A DNA stretch of 64,000 nucleotides from Magnolia sinica (Eukaryota; Streptophyta; Magnoliopsida; Magnoliales; Magnoliaceae): NCBI RefSeq assembly GCF_029962835.1, contig NC_080588.1, positions 65,868,001-65,932,000 of the forward strand, read 5' to 3'. A program made the position numbers and the translations under genes. Positions 1 through 11,936 of the stretch are shown here, in pieces. Within the stretch, counting starts at the first letter, position 1. Each line of letters starts with the position of its first letter. Below the pieces are notes generated by a model. The model was not told where the DNA came from and searched no databases. It saw only the letters and a list, made by a program, of their open reading frames with translations.

Positions 1-3000
1 TTCAGATGAAAGTTTTCCTCTCATCCAAGGAAAATGCATTCCTTTCGAGCCTCCTGTGTCGAACGATACAAGCTACAAGCAAGTGCGGATATTCAAATCA
101 GACCACGGAAGCAGGTGGTGCTACAACTTGTCGACGATCAGTGGACACGATTACTTGATTAGGGGCACTTTCCTTCATGGCCCAAGTGTGCAAACTTTGC
201 CGGATACCTTCTTTAACGTCTCGATCAGCACCACGTCAATAGCCCAAGTGAACAACTCCATTGATCCATTTGAAGTGGAGGGTGTTTTCAGAGCTACAAA
301 TCACAATGTGGACTTCTGCTTAGTGACGGGGAATGGCTGTCCTTTCCTTTCGAAGCTCGAATTAAGGCCTTTAAGCAATTTCAGTTATGTAAATGGCGAT
401 CCATCTGCTATTCTCAAGCTTGTTGCTAGAGTCGATCTTGGAAGCAAAAAGGAGATCAGGTTTGCTTATTTTGAGCATTGTTGTCAGTTTTGATTTGAGC
501 CACTCATGCTAAGGATGCGTTTGGATCCGCCATAAATTCAATTGCAATAAGTAGTTTGATGAAGTAGAACGAACCAAATTGGAATTAACTTCCTCAGGCC
601 CTGTTTGGGTGACACAATCTCATTTTAGTTAATCATAAGTCTTCTCAAGAATTATTTTTAATGCTTACCCAAAAGAGATATGGTCACTAATACATAATTA
701 CAATTTACTAAAATGAGATGAACTTATTTTTAAGTGGCTCTTAGGCCCTGTTTGGTTGCCATTTTAAAAATGATTTAATCTCATTTTAGTTAACAGTAAT
801 TATGGGTTATCAGGATGTGGGTGGAGCAAATACAAACTTTTCTAGGATAGGCTTAACATACAAATCAATATGTGCGGCCCATCCTGATGTTCTAATGATA
901 TCCAATCCGTCCATTGTGTGTGCTGTCTTGTTACCCTTGGATCCCAACACTCAGTTTGATTTAAAAAAAATCTATTGGGCCACACTATGTAAAATCATGT
1001 GTTGTGGCCTGATTGAGTTTTGTAATGGCCAAAATTTTCGGGTGTTCACTCATCCTAGTTAGTTTTATCTTTTGAATGGATTAGATGGCACATAGAAAAC
1101 ATGGTAGGCCCCACATACAATATGGAAGGTTTTTAATTGTGGGCATCCCCATGCTACCTGTTTCCTATATTGTGGCCCACCTGAGTTTTGGATTGGATAG
1201 GTTTTTGGGCACCAAGGAGAACATTATGGGGCACACATGATAGAAAAATTGGATGTCATTAAAACATCATTGTGGACCCCACACATCAATTTCTACCTTA
1301 ATATCCTAGAAACTTTTGTACTGGATCTTAGCCTCTACCAAGATTATTTTTGTCAGGTGCACTTATTGCTCTTGCGCTTGATTTATTCTCTATATAAAAA
1401 AGAGGGTTTTGAGGATATTAGCTCCTAACCCTAATCTTCCCTTAATCAGTTTTTAGTCATTACCAAAAGCTCCAATACATAACTAAAATGAGACGAACTC
1501 ATTTTAAAGTGGCAGCCAAACAGGCCCTTAATTTCTATATTGAAGGATAGGACTCCAAATTGCAGTTGCATTCCTTTCCATTTGTACTAGAAAGTATAGT
1601 TGCAGTTAAATGGCTACCTTCTCATTACCAACTGATTTGGTCATTTTGTCATGCTTGAACTGACGTCGTGATTCAATTCAATCATGCATCCAAACACGGT
1701 CTACGATTATTACAGTGTGGGTGGAAAAAAGAAAAAGAAAAGAAAAATGCTTTTTTTTTATTATTTAAATTTATTTATTTATTTTTATTTATTATTTTTT
1801 TATCAACTTTTACATTACAATGTGTCATTTGACAAGATTTCCACATTCATACTCAGATACCCGACAGATTCAAGTGATAGAATATGGACCATCGATGCAA
1901 GCTTTAATGCAATTCCTTCTAATGTGACCATCTATGGTGCCAATCCATCTGTGCCAATTGAAGTGCTCCAAACTGCAGTAACGAACACAGAACACTTGCA
2001 ATTCATACATGATGGACTCGAAGCGGGCCACTATGATTATCTTGTCTTCCTATACTTCGCCGAGCTTAATCTGTCAATTAAAACGGGGCAAAGGGTCTTT
2101 GACATATACATTAATGGAAAGAAGGAGTCTGAAAATTTCGATATATTGCAGAATGGTAGCACTTCCAACTACAGAGAAATTGTAAAGATGGTTAAGGCAA
2201 ATGGGCTTCTTAATATTTCCTTAATCAAGGTTTCAACTGATGTGGTTGGATTGGATCCCATATGCAATGCCTATGAGATTTTCCAAGTGCACAAGAGAGT
2301 TGCAGGGACTGTACAACAAGATGGTATGTTTGGATCTTCATTTTTATTTTTATTTTTATTTCCTAATTTGTGATCTATGATTATGGACACATATCTGCAA
2401 ATGGGCCATGTACTCACATGTCACACATGTGAAAGATCCTGGTTGTTGGTCAGGTGGGGCACTTAGTTCAGGTGCTCTACTCAGGTAGGTATGCATGGAC
2501 CATTGATGCAGCCTACCTAATGACTGGACCACATTGGATTTAAGGTTCATTCGCCGTGAGGCCTTCAGAGATGACTGGGCTGTGGGCGTAGGCAGTGGTG
2601 GGCCTAAAACTGAATCTGATGTGCTGAGCAAGTAGGGCCCATTAATGATTTTTGGCCAATCAAGAAGTGGGCCATTCAAAGCATGACATGAACTGGCCTG
2701 ATCTTGTCCATGCCACCCAAAACATTAGAATTGTCCAAACAGAGCTGCGTGGCCGTCGCTTCAGACTGCCTAATGGGTCCATGTATAAATTTTGTGCTAG
2801 AGCCCATCCAAGTTGGGGCTCACAAGATGAACATATGCATGTTTTTGCAGTGGATGCAATAGTGGAAGTGAGAGATGCTCTACTTGTGGAGAATGCTAAA
2901 AACGAAGTTTTGGTGAGCTTGTCTGGAGACCCATGTATCCCTTCTCCATGGAAAGGCTTGAGCTGTGGCCCAGCCAGTGGGACCCCCTCCTTTGTCATCA

Positions 3001-6000
3001 CAAAACTGTCAGTCCTTTCTCATTCTTTAGATATCTTCTACAAATATACTTAAAATTAAGACATGGTTATTTTGGTCATGGTCTTTAGACTCAGTGAATC
3101 GGATTGACTCATCCACTCTTGAGTTGAGCAACTCGGCTGAGTTAGTCGACTCACCCCCGTTTCCAATTCTGACAAACGGAGGCCATGGTTCGGTGATCCA
3201 GACCATTGGTAGGTTGATTTGCATCTTGGATGTAGCATGCCTGAAAAAATTTCCAGCTTGTAACAATCCAGCAACGTATATTGTTTCAGTTGAATGCGTA
3301 GTGGCGTTCTTTCTCTCTTTATTAACTGTCTATCTGAGTATCTATAAGACACCAATCTGGAAACTATTTACATCATGGTCCATCCACAGCGATCCATAAC
3401 ATATCAATGGTCTAGATTGCACAAACATGGCCCCCACTTGCCAGAATTAAAAACCAGTGGGCAGCGCACACGCAGGTGTCGGCCTGTAAGCCACATGACT
3501 TTCACATGGCCGACGTATGGCAGTGCTGGTTCGTGTAACTTCTCAGTCAGATGAGTCTGATGGTCAACTCGGTCTAGCTGGGCTGAATCTAACTGACTTG
3601 TCCAAGTCAGACCGAGTCGGCCTGAGTCATCCGCATAGCATACGACTTGGTTCAGACTCAGACAAGTCATCAAACCATGGTTTTGTTATATTCATGTTTT
3701 CTTCTTGTTGGCTTCTCCTCATGAAGAGCACGATCCCACTTCACAATGAGCACTGAGAATTTCCTGCCATATAAAGATGGTTGGTGGGAATGTGGATAAC
3801 ATATCCAAATTTGAATTTCAAAGTTGATTTTCTTGAAATGAGTGTTAAGATTCCCGCTGATGTTATTGGACCGTCGGAGGTAGGTGCGTGTGCCAACACT
3901 CAGTGCACATCGTGCAGACACTCAAATCTCTTCCCTGAAGTTTTATATGGAAATCCAATAACAGATGCATGATTTTCTATTTCTGAAAATGGGTGCGATC
4001 AGACCATGTAATACTGTCCTAAAATTGAGTTTTGATCTTTTCAGGAATCTTTCTTCACAACGTCTGCGAGGTCCGCTTCCTACGATCATCAGTGAGCTGA
4101 AAGAGCTGACGGAAATGTATGAATTATAATGGTTACTTAGATAAATTTGATTTTTTGGTTATTTTCCATTATCGAGTGGTTGTACTTGTCCTAAGACATT
4201 GCCAACTTTAAGCTGGATTTCATGAACTTGAAACTTCAGGACGCGTGGATGTCCCAAGAAAGGCCAGAGCCAAATTAATCATGTTCAAGTTTGGGTAGGA
4301 CTTGAAAACATAACTGATATGGATTTCGGGATGGAAAGGTGGAAAACCTGTATTGTGTCTACAATATCTGTTCTGTTTGCAATTTGTTGTCCATCCAAAT
4401 GCACTGTCAATCACCTCACCAAAAACTCTTTAGTTTGATCAGGACAAGGACAACATATGCTTTGTCTTTTTAATATTTATCAAATTTCTGTACTACTCAC
4501 TACCAAGAAATGGTTTCAATCTCTGGAGTTCTTGAGACCTTTGATTTAGTTTTTCTTTTAGGATGTGTTTGGATGCACTATTCAATTGAATTGCAATAAT
4601 TAGTTCGATGAAGAGGAAATGAGCAGCTTGCAGTTACCTTCCTTCTCATGTTCATAACAAGGACAAGCCCTCAAATTGTAGATACATTCCTTTCAACTCA
4701 ACTTCGAAATAACATAATTGAAGAGCCTAACCCCTCAATATGGATACTAAAGAAGGTAACTGCAATTTGGCCATCGCCACTTCATTGTAGTTATGCAATT
4801 CAATTCGATATTGCATCCAAATGCTGCCTTAACTAGTAATAGTTTTCAATTTTCTTCAATGTATATAACTACATGTGTCTGTTCTAATCTTATTTGAAGG
4901 GATCGTTCTCCTTCCACTTCCTGGTGGAGATTTATAATGTGTCAATTTAAAGACTTGAATCTGGCCATTCGATGCCAACTAACAATATTAGCCTTCACCA
5001 TCAGATCTTGTTATATCTCTCTCTTTAGTTCAGATTTCATGTTTGTAAGTTCTGGTGCTATTCTATCTGCAGAAATCTGCAGAATAATGAATTTACAGGG
5101 ACTATTCCAGAATCATTTTCCACTCTTCAACATTTAAAGAACTTGTAAGCTTTTTCGGATTCTCTCTACGGATCTTTCCTTACAATCACTCTAATTTTTC
5201 GATATGCATTTCGGTTTCTGATGGATTGATCTTGAATCCCATGTGTGAACAAGATCTGGGATGTTCATTGAGGAGGGCCCCACTGCGTATGTGGCATCAC
5301 CTGTCATTGATGGGTCCCACATGTACATCGAATGTCATCGGTCAGCTCCTTTAAACCATCCATTTTCTACATATGTGCCCACCAGATGACTGGTTAATCT
5401 TGATTTTTGGCCCATGACATACGCACGCTGTTGCCAACCCGATGAACAGCTTGGATCTCTCCAACATGTGCCATATTGGCACATCTGTGGAACATGGTCC
5501 CCTTCTCTCGAGCATCATTCATATATGTATAAACTTTCATGAATTTCCGCTGTGAACTTCCTCAGTCCCAGTTTCATAAATTCCAAACTGCCCTGTTGCA
5601 GGTCTTTCGGGTGCAATCCTCAACTGGACAAACAGCTTCCTCCAGGCCTATCAAACCGATCGAATCTTAACACAGAGTACGAGGACTACACATATCTTCC
5701 ACTATCAACAAAAACGCTATTGTGATTTTGGTTTCGATTTATCTAATGAGATATCTAAATTCCGCTTGCCAGATCTGGAGATTGTGGTGATCAAAGCTCT
5801 TCAAGTAATCAAGCTCAACGAAACACTGTAATCATAGGCACAATCATGGGTGGTTCCGTCTTAGTCACTATTGCAGTTGGAGTAATCTTCAGCTGCTTTT
5901 ACAGATGCGCGCGCCATCCGAATGTAGTGAAACATGCCATGACAAAGAGTGCGCTCCCTAAAACTCATTTAGCACAAGATTTTGGAAACTTTTGTATTGG

Positions 6001-9000
6001 AATTAGTAAAAGATTTAAAAAATTCTGCTTTCGGGGTATGAGATATTTGAAGCTGTAGCTAAGGGTGTGTTTGGTTGCACAAATATCATGATTAATCAGT
6101 CTAAAAATCATGAAATTTCGAGATATTTGGTGCAAACCAAATGCACCCTAAAGTAGGGACATGACGATCATGAAAGAATTATCAAATGCATTGGTATAAA
6201 ATAATACGGAAAGATATATTATTGTATAAATAGATTTCAATCCATTTGGGCATTGAACAAAAGGTGGATTGGTTCTGCTGAAAAAAGTATAACCAATATC
6301 AATTTTTGTGGTCTTCCAGACAGGCCGTTGTTTTAATTATGTACCTAGTCGCATCTTTTCATTGCAAATGGTTTGTTCCTGATGTCAAATTTTTGGGCCG
6401 TTGAAATAGTTCTCTTTTGGTTCACTCTGATATGGTACGAAAGCATTCAATCAATGGATTGTCCAACTTAAATTTAAATTTCTTCAGATCACTGATGTAA
6501 ATACTTCTGAAACAACATGCAGATGCTGTTTTCTCCATGCCCAGCATGGATGACATCGAATTGAAGCCCATATGCATACAGGACTTTTCTTTGAGATGCA
6601 TTGAAACTGCCACAAGCAAGTATAAAACCATGATAGGTGAAGGGGGTTTCGGAGCTGTTTACCGTGGTAATCTACCCCATGGTCAAGAGGTGGCTGTCAA
6701 GGTTCGGTCAGCTACCTCAACACAAGGCACCCGCGAGTTTGAGAATGAGGTACTCTTACATAATTTTAATCTATTGAATGTTTTCATAACCATGGTAGAG
6801 ATTGTTTTTCTTCTTCTTGTATAGAGAATCAAAGGTTCAGATTACCTGTCTATAAATTTTAATTGCACAAGTGCCTTTTATCACATCATCCAAGCATTCA
6901 TTTGGGGCATAGTCTAAAGCATAGTTCTAAAACTTGTTGTTTCGACTCGAAACTCACAAGAAAATGAGTCAAGTTTCTATGAGAATCGCTGACGATCTTG
7001 ACTTGATTCAGATTCATCATGACTTGTTGAGTCGGCTCGCCTACTTGGTTGACTCAACATGACTCAGCAAGGCTCAAACCAATTGACTTGCCAAGTTAAA
7101 GTTGGTTTTCAAATAAAAACAGAAATGAGGAAAACAGAATTTGAACCGACAACCTCAAGAACTTTAGAGAAGAACAGCATCTACCAGCACTATCACTGAT
7201 ATGATACAGTGTTGTATTACTAATATGAATACTTTTCTATTACATTTCAACAGAATTCCGAACTTATGTTATTATCTGGTATGCTACAATATCATATTGG
7301 ATACATCACATTAATATGTTATGTTTGAGAAGCATAGAGAAAACTGAAAAAAAGAACCAAAGGGATTTATACTAACCCCGACCAGGAAACAATGAAGAAA
7401 TAGAAAATCCTAGATCATTGAACTCTGCTATCATCCTACTTGAAGAAGAATGTTGGAGGGAATGTGTTCTGTCGCCATTTTCAAATACCAACAACTAAAC
7501 TACGCCTAAAAAACTTGCATATACATAAACTATATATACATCTAATTGTGACAAAACTAACTTTTGTATAAACATTTCAAGTAACAAGCACTACATTGTT
7601 GCCTACTCCGCTGCATCAATCATGACCATTGATGCTTCACTATATTTTTTTGTTCCTTTTAACTATTATATGATCCAATAGAAATTCTTTGCACTTCCTT
7701 ACTGTGTGAATCCTTAGGTGGGGCCCAAGGAAGCCACCTATTATAAAAACGACTGTTAGATATGAGGAATTCGCCATGCGAAAAGCATGCCCCAAAGGCA
7801 ACCATGATTTGATAATCACAATAATGCAATTAAAGGCATGCAAAATGGATGGTGAGAGTAAAAAAGGGCCTTACTATCCAATTGCAGACCCAGTTTGAAT
7901 GGGTGTGATCATCCAACCTGAGAGATATTGGGGCCATGTGAATCATAGGTAGGTGCTCATGGTCCACACATAAATTGGCACATAACAAAGTACAAAGAAT
8001 TCATACTAGATCATAGCTCGGTTTTATTGTAATCAACGAATTCGGTGAAACTAGATCATTTTTTTTTTCTACATTTTACCATCTCTGATGAATTAAAAAA
8101 ATGTTTCGATTAAAAAAAAAGGTCCATTAATTCAAAATTCAATTGCACTCTGGATGGGTATTAAACATGCACTGCGAAGGATATCACAGCTTGAAGCATA
8201 TGACATTTTCTGTTAATTTGTTCTACAGCTAAACCTTCTCTCAGCTATTCGCCACGAGAATTTGGTTCCTCTTCTTGGCTATTGCAGCGAAAATGACCAA
8301 CAAATTCTAGTCTACCCTTTCATGTCCAATGGGTCTCTACAAGATCGACTCTATGGTAAATCTGCCATCTAGCATCAACTTCTCCTGTTCCGTTCTCCTT
8401 TTTGTTATTACTTGTTTTTATTTATTTATTTACAGGTGAAGCTTCTAAGAGGAAGCCTTTGGATTGGCAAACTAGACTCTCCGTTGCACTCGGTGCCGCT
8501 CGAGGCAAGTAACGGGCTTGTGGTTTTTACTTGGTATCGATTTTTCTTTCTCACAAGTAAACGGACAGTAGAAATCATCATTGTCATCATAGCCCTGCCC
8601 CAGCTATTTGGGGTCGCTACTTCTCAAGATCGCCAAGTGGAAGTTTGATGGTTGGCTGCTCACCAGACATCAACCCGGGCTTGAGACCGGCTAGCATGTA
8701 TCATTTGAAATGGTCCAAAAAATGTGTTGAAATTAACAACACAATTCAATTAAGAGGCCCTTACGACATAAACGAAGACCATTTCAATACTTCAAACAGA
8801 TCATATATCCTATATTGCATTTTGTATTCCCAAACGTCACTTCTGTAACTTCGAAAATTCACGATGGTCTTAGAACTACTTGAATTGAGAGTCCATTTTC
8901 TTCTAATAATGTGGGCACAGTCGCTCATATGGTGGCTTTTGTGGGAGAATATAAAGCAAGTCATTCATGTTTCTCTTTGATGTTGGAATATCTTTGGAAG

Positions 9001-10223
9001 GAGTTTAATGTTAGCATTTTATATTCTCATATGATTTCAGGACTACTTTATCTGCACACATTTGCCGGACGCTGTGTGATACATCGGGATGTAAAGTCCA
9101 GCAACATTCTTCTGGATCATAGCATGTGCGCTAAGGTGGCGGATTTCGGTTTTTCCAAATACGCTCCTCAAGAAGGGGATAGCGCGGCTTCTTTGGAAGT
9201 AAGAGGAACGGCGGGATACTTGGATCCAGAGTAAGTTTGAATTCTCTTTCATTAGCTCTATATATGATTTCTTGCACTATTGTCTGAATTGCTTGGGTTG
9301 TTGCATTTAAGGTATTATTCCACTCAGCAGCTATCTGCCAAAAGCGATGTGTTTAGCTTTGGAGTCGTGCTTCTAGAAATTATAAGCGGTCGGGAACCTC
9401 TCAACATACACAGGCCGCGCAATGAGTGGAGCTTGGTCGAATGGGTATGGATTCAAATTATAAAATTATCCTTCTAGCTACTGAAAAATCATGAACCATC
9501 CCTTGTTCTTATGGTACAAACTCAGTTCTTCAGAAATTAGGCCTTACTATGGCATGTTATATGAAGCTAGATCGATGGGTCAGGTGGCTCCAAAATTTGG
9601 TAGTCTAAAACATTCATATGGTGGGCCCATCGTTAATGCAGAGGCATTTTCACACCGGGCTCGAGTGGGGTCGCCTGTGGAATGCGAGGGCACACTCGGG
9701 GTGGGCTGGGCCCACGGGGGAGGTCTCGTGTTCGAGACTCCTCACCGGAGGTGATTAATGCACATTTCATACCGAGCTCAAGTGGGGTAGCTTGTGGGAT
9801 GCGGGGACACACTCGGGGTGGGCAGCCCGTGTGAGGCGATACCCATGTGATTTGGGGCCCACGAGATGTGGGGCTTGGGCTATGAGATAAAGGGATTGAT
9901 TCGCCATGCTTCAACAGCTCAAGCTTTTAGAGCAAGTGGTTAATTGTCCTGCATCAAATTGGTATTAGAGCGAGAGGTCTCGTGTGGGGCTCACGGGGGA
10001 GGTCTCGTGTTTGAGACTCCTCACCCCCGGGTCCATCTAACTCTCAGGATCATCTAATGAGGAAGATTTTTGGCATACTGCCATTCATTATGGGGTTGAC
10101 TGTATGAATGGGTTGGTTCACCCAAAAGTGGGCCACACATGTGGCTCTATATCTACATTCATCACATTCTTTTGATAGGTGAGGTTGAACACCTCACCCC
10201 CTCTTTTGGTTAGCTTGCACAAA

Positions 10224-10261
<38 letters not shown>

Positions 10262-10686
10262 CTGCACATTATGAATTTTCACCTTTCCATAGCGAAATCT
10301 TGTCGGCGAAGAAGCTGTTATAATTTACAAGTTCCTTCCACGTGCAGGCAAAGCCATTTATCAAGGAATCAAGGATTGAAGAAATTGTGGATCCAAATAT
10401 AAAGGCTGGATACCATGCAGAAGCAATGTGGAGGGTAGTGGAGGTGGCATTGGGATGCATTGAGCCTTTCTCTACCTACCGACCATGCATGGCGGACATT
10501 GTCCGGGAGCTCGAAGATGCACTGATAATAGAGAACAATGCCTCTGAATACATGAAATCCATTGAAAGCATTGGAGGATCCAATCGCTTCCTATCTATAG
10601 AGAGGAAGATTCTTGCTGTCATTCCGACTCCATCGGAACCATCACCCATTTTCTCTCAAACCATGGCTCCTCCACAACCAAGATAG
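1..10686 (+). CDS. SYMRK: Symbiosis receptor-like kinase, 13 exons, 5' end outside the window
   Basis: Plasma-membrane receptor kinase of the common symbiosis pathway, upstream of calcium spiking in arbuscular mycorrhiza and nodulation (family knowledge). I read exons at 1-459, 1857-2323, 2851-3007, 4045-4116, 5073-5144, 5602-5676, 5773-5948, 6523-6749, 8229-8355, 8436-8504, 9041-9230, 9312-9444 and 10348-10686. Every splice phase fits, giving 853 residues to the TAG stop. Order in the product: malectin-like ectodomain (about residues 1-310 of the visible part), GDPC motif near 335, two 24-residue LRR exons plus an FGCNP-type cap, one membrane segment near 455-475, then a kinase with IGEGGFG loop, VAVK lysine, HRD and DFG motifs, [10 protein letters not shown] activation segment and a PPQPR tail. 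It is an RD kinase. The signal peptide lies off the left edge. The 5948 donor is weak (A|GTGCGC) but gives the best frame. Identification rests on near-continuous resemblance to known SYMRK/NORK/DMI2 proteins. Confidence 0.93.
513..1701. mobile_element. Tourist-like MITE in SYMRK intron, carrying a nested MITE
   Basis: The left end GGATGCGTTTGGATCC and the right end GCATCCAAACACGGTC are inverted copies, and the inner flanks (CAATTGCAATAAGTAGTT-type) match the MITE at 4561-4828. The middle is interrupted by the element at 744-1527. The outer target duplication is not clear. Confidence 0.5.
744..1527. mobile_element. Tourist-like (PIF/Harbinger-type) MITE
   Basis: It starts GGCCCTGTTTGGTTGCCA and ends with the inverted counterpart TGGCAGCCAAACAGGCCC. 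TTA trinucleotides flank both ends (741-743 and 1528-1530), the target duplication typical of PIF/Harbinger. The arms continue with ATCTCATTTTAGTTA and its complement. The interior has no coding capacity but holds GTGGGCC-type foldback sequence. It lies within a SYMRK intron. A second similar end starts near 597. Confidence 0.7.
3060..3680. repeat. GACTCA/GAGTCG-rich repeat copies in a SYMRK intron
   Basis: Short stretches near 3085-3170 and 3535-3670 are dense in GACTC, GAGTC and GACTTG words on both strands. Similar stretches recur at 6940-7090 and 43010-43320, so this looks like an old dispersed non-coding repeat. No ends or target duplications were recognised. Confidence 0.4.
4561..4828. 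mobile_element. Tourist-like MITE, 268 bp
   Basis: The left end GGATGTGTTTGGATGCA pairs with the right end TTGCATCCAAATGCTGCC. TTA duplications flank it at 4558-4560 and 4829-4831. Sub-terminal CAATTGAATTGCAAT is also inverted at the right end. It sits between the two LRR exons of SYMRK. Confidence 0.75.
5250..5530. repeat. Degenerate GTGGGCC foldback-type repeat
   Basis: GGGCCCCAC at 5276, then GGGTCCCAC, CCACCAGATGA and a distorted right arm ending around CATGGTCCCC. The wording matches the foldback family seen at many other sites, but the arms are eroded. Confidence 0.4.
6063..6148. mobile_element. Very short Tourist-like MITE, 86 bp
   Basis: GGGTGTGTTTGGTTGCA at the left and TGCAAACCAAATGCACCC at the right are inverted copies that leave almost no loop. 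TAA flanks both ends (6060-6062 and 6149-6151). It lies in the intron after the transmembrane exon of SYMRK. Confidence 0.75.
6940..7090. repeat. GACTCG/GACTTG-rich dispersed repeat
   Basis: Many alternating GACTC, GAGTC, GACTTG and TTGAGTC words. It is related to the stretches near 3.1, 3.6 and 43.1 kb. The remainder of the long SYMRK intron (6750-8228) shows nothing else I can name. Confidence 0.35.
8505..9040 (+). other. SYMRK intron with a GC donor (GC-AG intron)
   Basis: The exon ends ...CGAG and the intron begins GCAAGT, the usual context for a GC donor, and it closes with TTTCAG. Using GC keeps the phase (1 base before, 2 after) and rebuilds the conserved ARG-L-YLH stretch of the kinase. 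The next GT, 4 bases downstream, would shift the frame against the conserved acceptor. Confidence 0.8.
9650..10070 (+). repeat. tRNA-related or LTR-derived repeat, partly duplicated
   Basis: The phrases CACACTCGGGGTGGGC and GGAGGTCTCGTGT-GAGACTCCTCACC occur twice (about 9690-9755 and 9990-10030). GTTCGAGAC resembles a tRNA B box. TTGGTATTAGAGC at 9959 resembles the initiator-tRNA-Met primer-binding site of plant LTR elements (TGGTATCAGAGC). It is therefore either a SINE-like relic or a retrotransposon scrap. It lies in the last SYMRK intron. Confidence 0.4.
10228..10258. repeat. (AC)n microsatellite
   Basis: About 15 uninterrupted AC units, 90 bases upstream of the last SYMRK exon. Confidence 0.95.
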
Positions 10687-11470
10687 ATTGAGAGATGGGT
10701 AGATGATCGACTTCCGTCGGCCACCATGAGCTTATAGTATATATTTATACCTATAACAATATGTGACTGTCTAAAAGTGGAACTGCTGGATTGATCCCTA
10801 GCATGAGGAAACAGAAGCATGGTGCTTGCCGCATACTTCGTTTTTCTTTTGTTATTTCTTCCTTTTTCATCCGGCGATGAAATGGGCTACCCGCCTAACA
10901 TAGAACAAAGGTGTGAACTGGAATTTGCGGCATTACATTACCTGTATTCTGTTGTTTATCAGAGACTGCTCTTGTTTTTTGGTAGATTTCTAAGGACTGC
11001 TCTTTGAATTCTGGGTTCATCTTCTTATTATTAGTGCTGCTGTAGTTGTTGTTAGTGAATGAAAGTTTCCATCCTCTGGTGTGATAGACACACCATTTCT
11101 TTTCTACATTTAGTAATGCAGCTATGCATGATGGATGTCGTTGTATGCTGAATGTGGAATTCATGTGTGATTCTGTTAGAAGCATCTTACAGAACATTCA
11201 GTGGTTATTGTAGAACTTGTGATTCTATTTTCAGTGTAAAGATTGGCCAGTTCTATGGTTGGGCTCACTGACTAATGGTATGATCACGCTACTAGTATTA
11301 ATGTGCACGCTGACAGTCCCAATCAGATGGTTCTTGCTGGTATTAATGTTCACGGTCGATGGCCCCAATCACACAGTTCTTGCTGAAAGATGAACAGGGT
11401 GCTTAGAAAAGCACCTTCATAGAGAGCTCAGAAATAAGAATGTTTCTTCAGAAAAAAAAAAAAAAACGAG
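10687..11470 (+). other. SYMRK 3' flank, probable 3' UTR
   Basis: Follows the SYMRK stop. No ORF resembles a known protein; the small ORF starting at 10819 is hydrophobic at its N-terminus but has no recognisable family. A poly(A) run of 16 lies at 11451-11466. I infer that the 3' UTR ends somewhere in this stretch. Confidence 0.4.
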
Positions 11471-11760
11471 GTTGGCTCATTTCTGATGGTGATTGAAACC
11501 ATCTACCTGGTGGGCCTGATCATGCATTGTCCACATAGCGAAAATATATTACATGTGCGACTGCCGCACTCTTTCCCTGTTGAATGTGACATGACTACAT
11601 GCATGAAATGTCCAGTAAATGATTTATATTTTTTTTCCCACCACATTGACCTGTTCAGTCACTGGCATCTTTTGCCATGTGGGTCATGGAAAATCGCCGG
11701 ACAGACATCCAATGGCCCTCATTAAGTGCTCCCCGCATTCATCATACAATGGATTCTCCC

Positions 11761-11936
11761 CTTTAACTTCTCCTAATCTAGCCTTTTGGTCAAAAGAGCC
11801 ATGAATGTTTAGCGAGACATGAATGCATGATTTCGTAAGAACAAACCCCTTCAACTTCTCCTTATCTAGCCTTTTGGTCAAAAGAACCATGAATGTTTAG
11901 TGAGACATGAATGCATGATCTTGGAAGGACAAACAT
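11761..11936. repeat. 88-bp tandem duplication
   Basis: Two adjacent copies (from 11761 and 11849) share AACTTCTCCT-ATCTAGCC, TTTTGGTCAAAAG and GAATGTTTAG-GAGACATG with few differences. Non-coding. Confidence 0.7.

Noticed and set aside
1684-1856. N-terminal part of the long ORF 1684-2373
   Set aside because: Low-complexity K/F/Y-rich translation of an intron tail; the coding exon starts at 1857 after ACTCAG.
10819-11007. Small ORF with a hydrophobic start after SYMRK
   Set aside because: No family resemblance; probably 3' UTR or flank.
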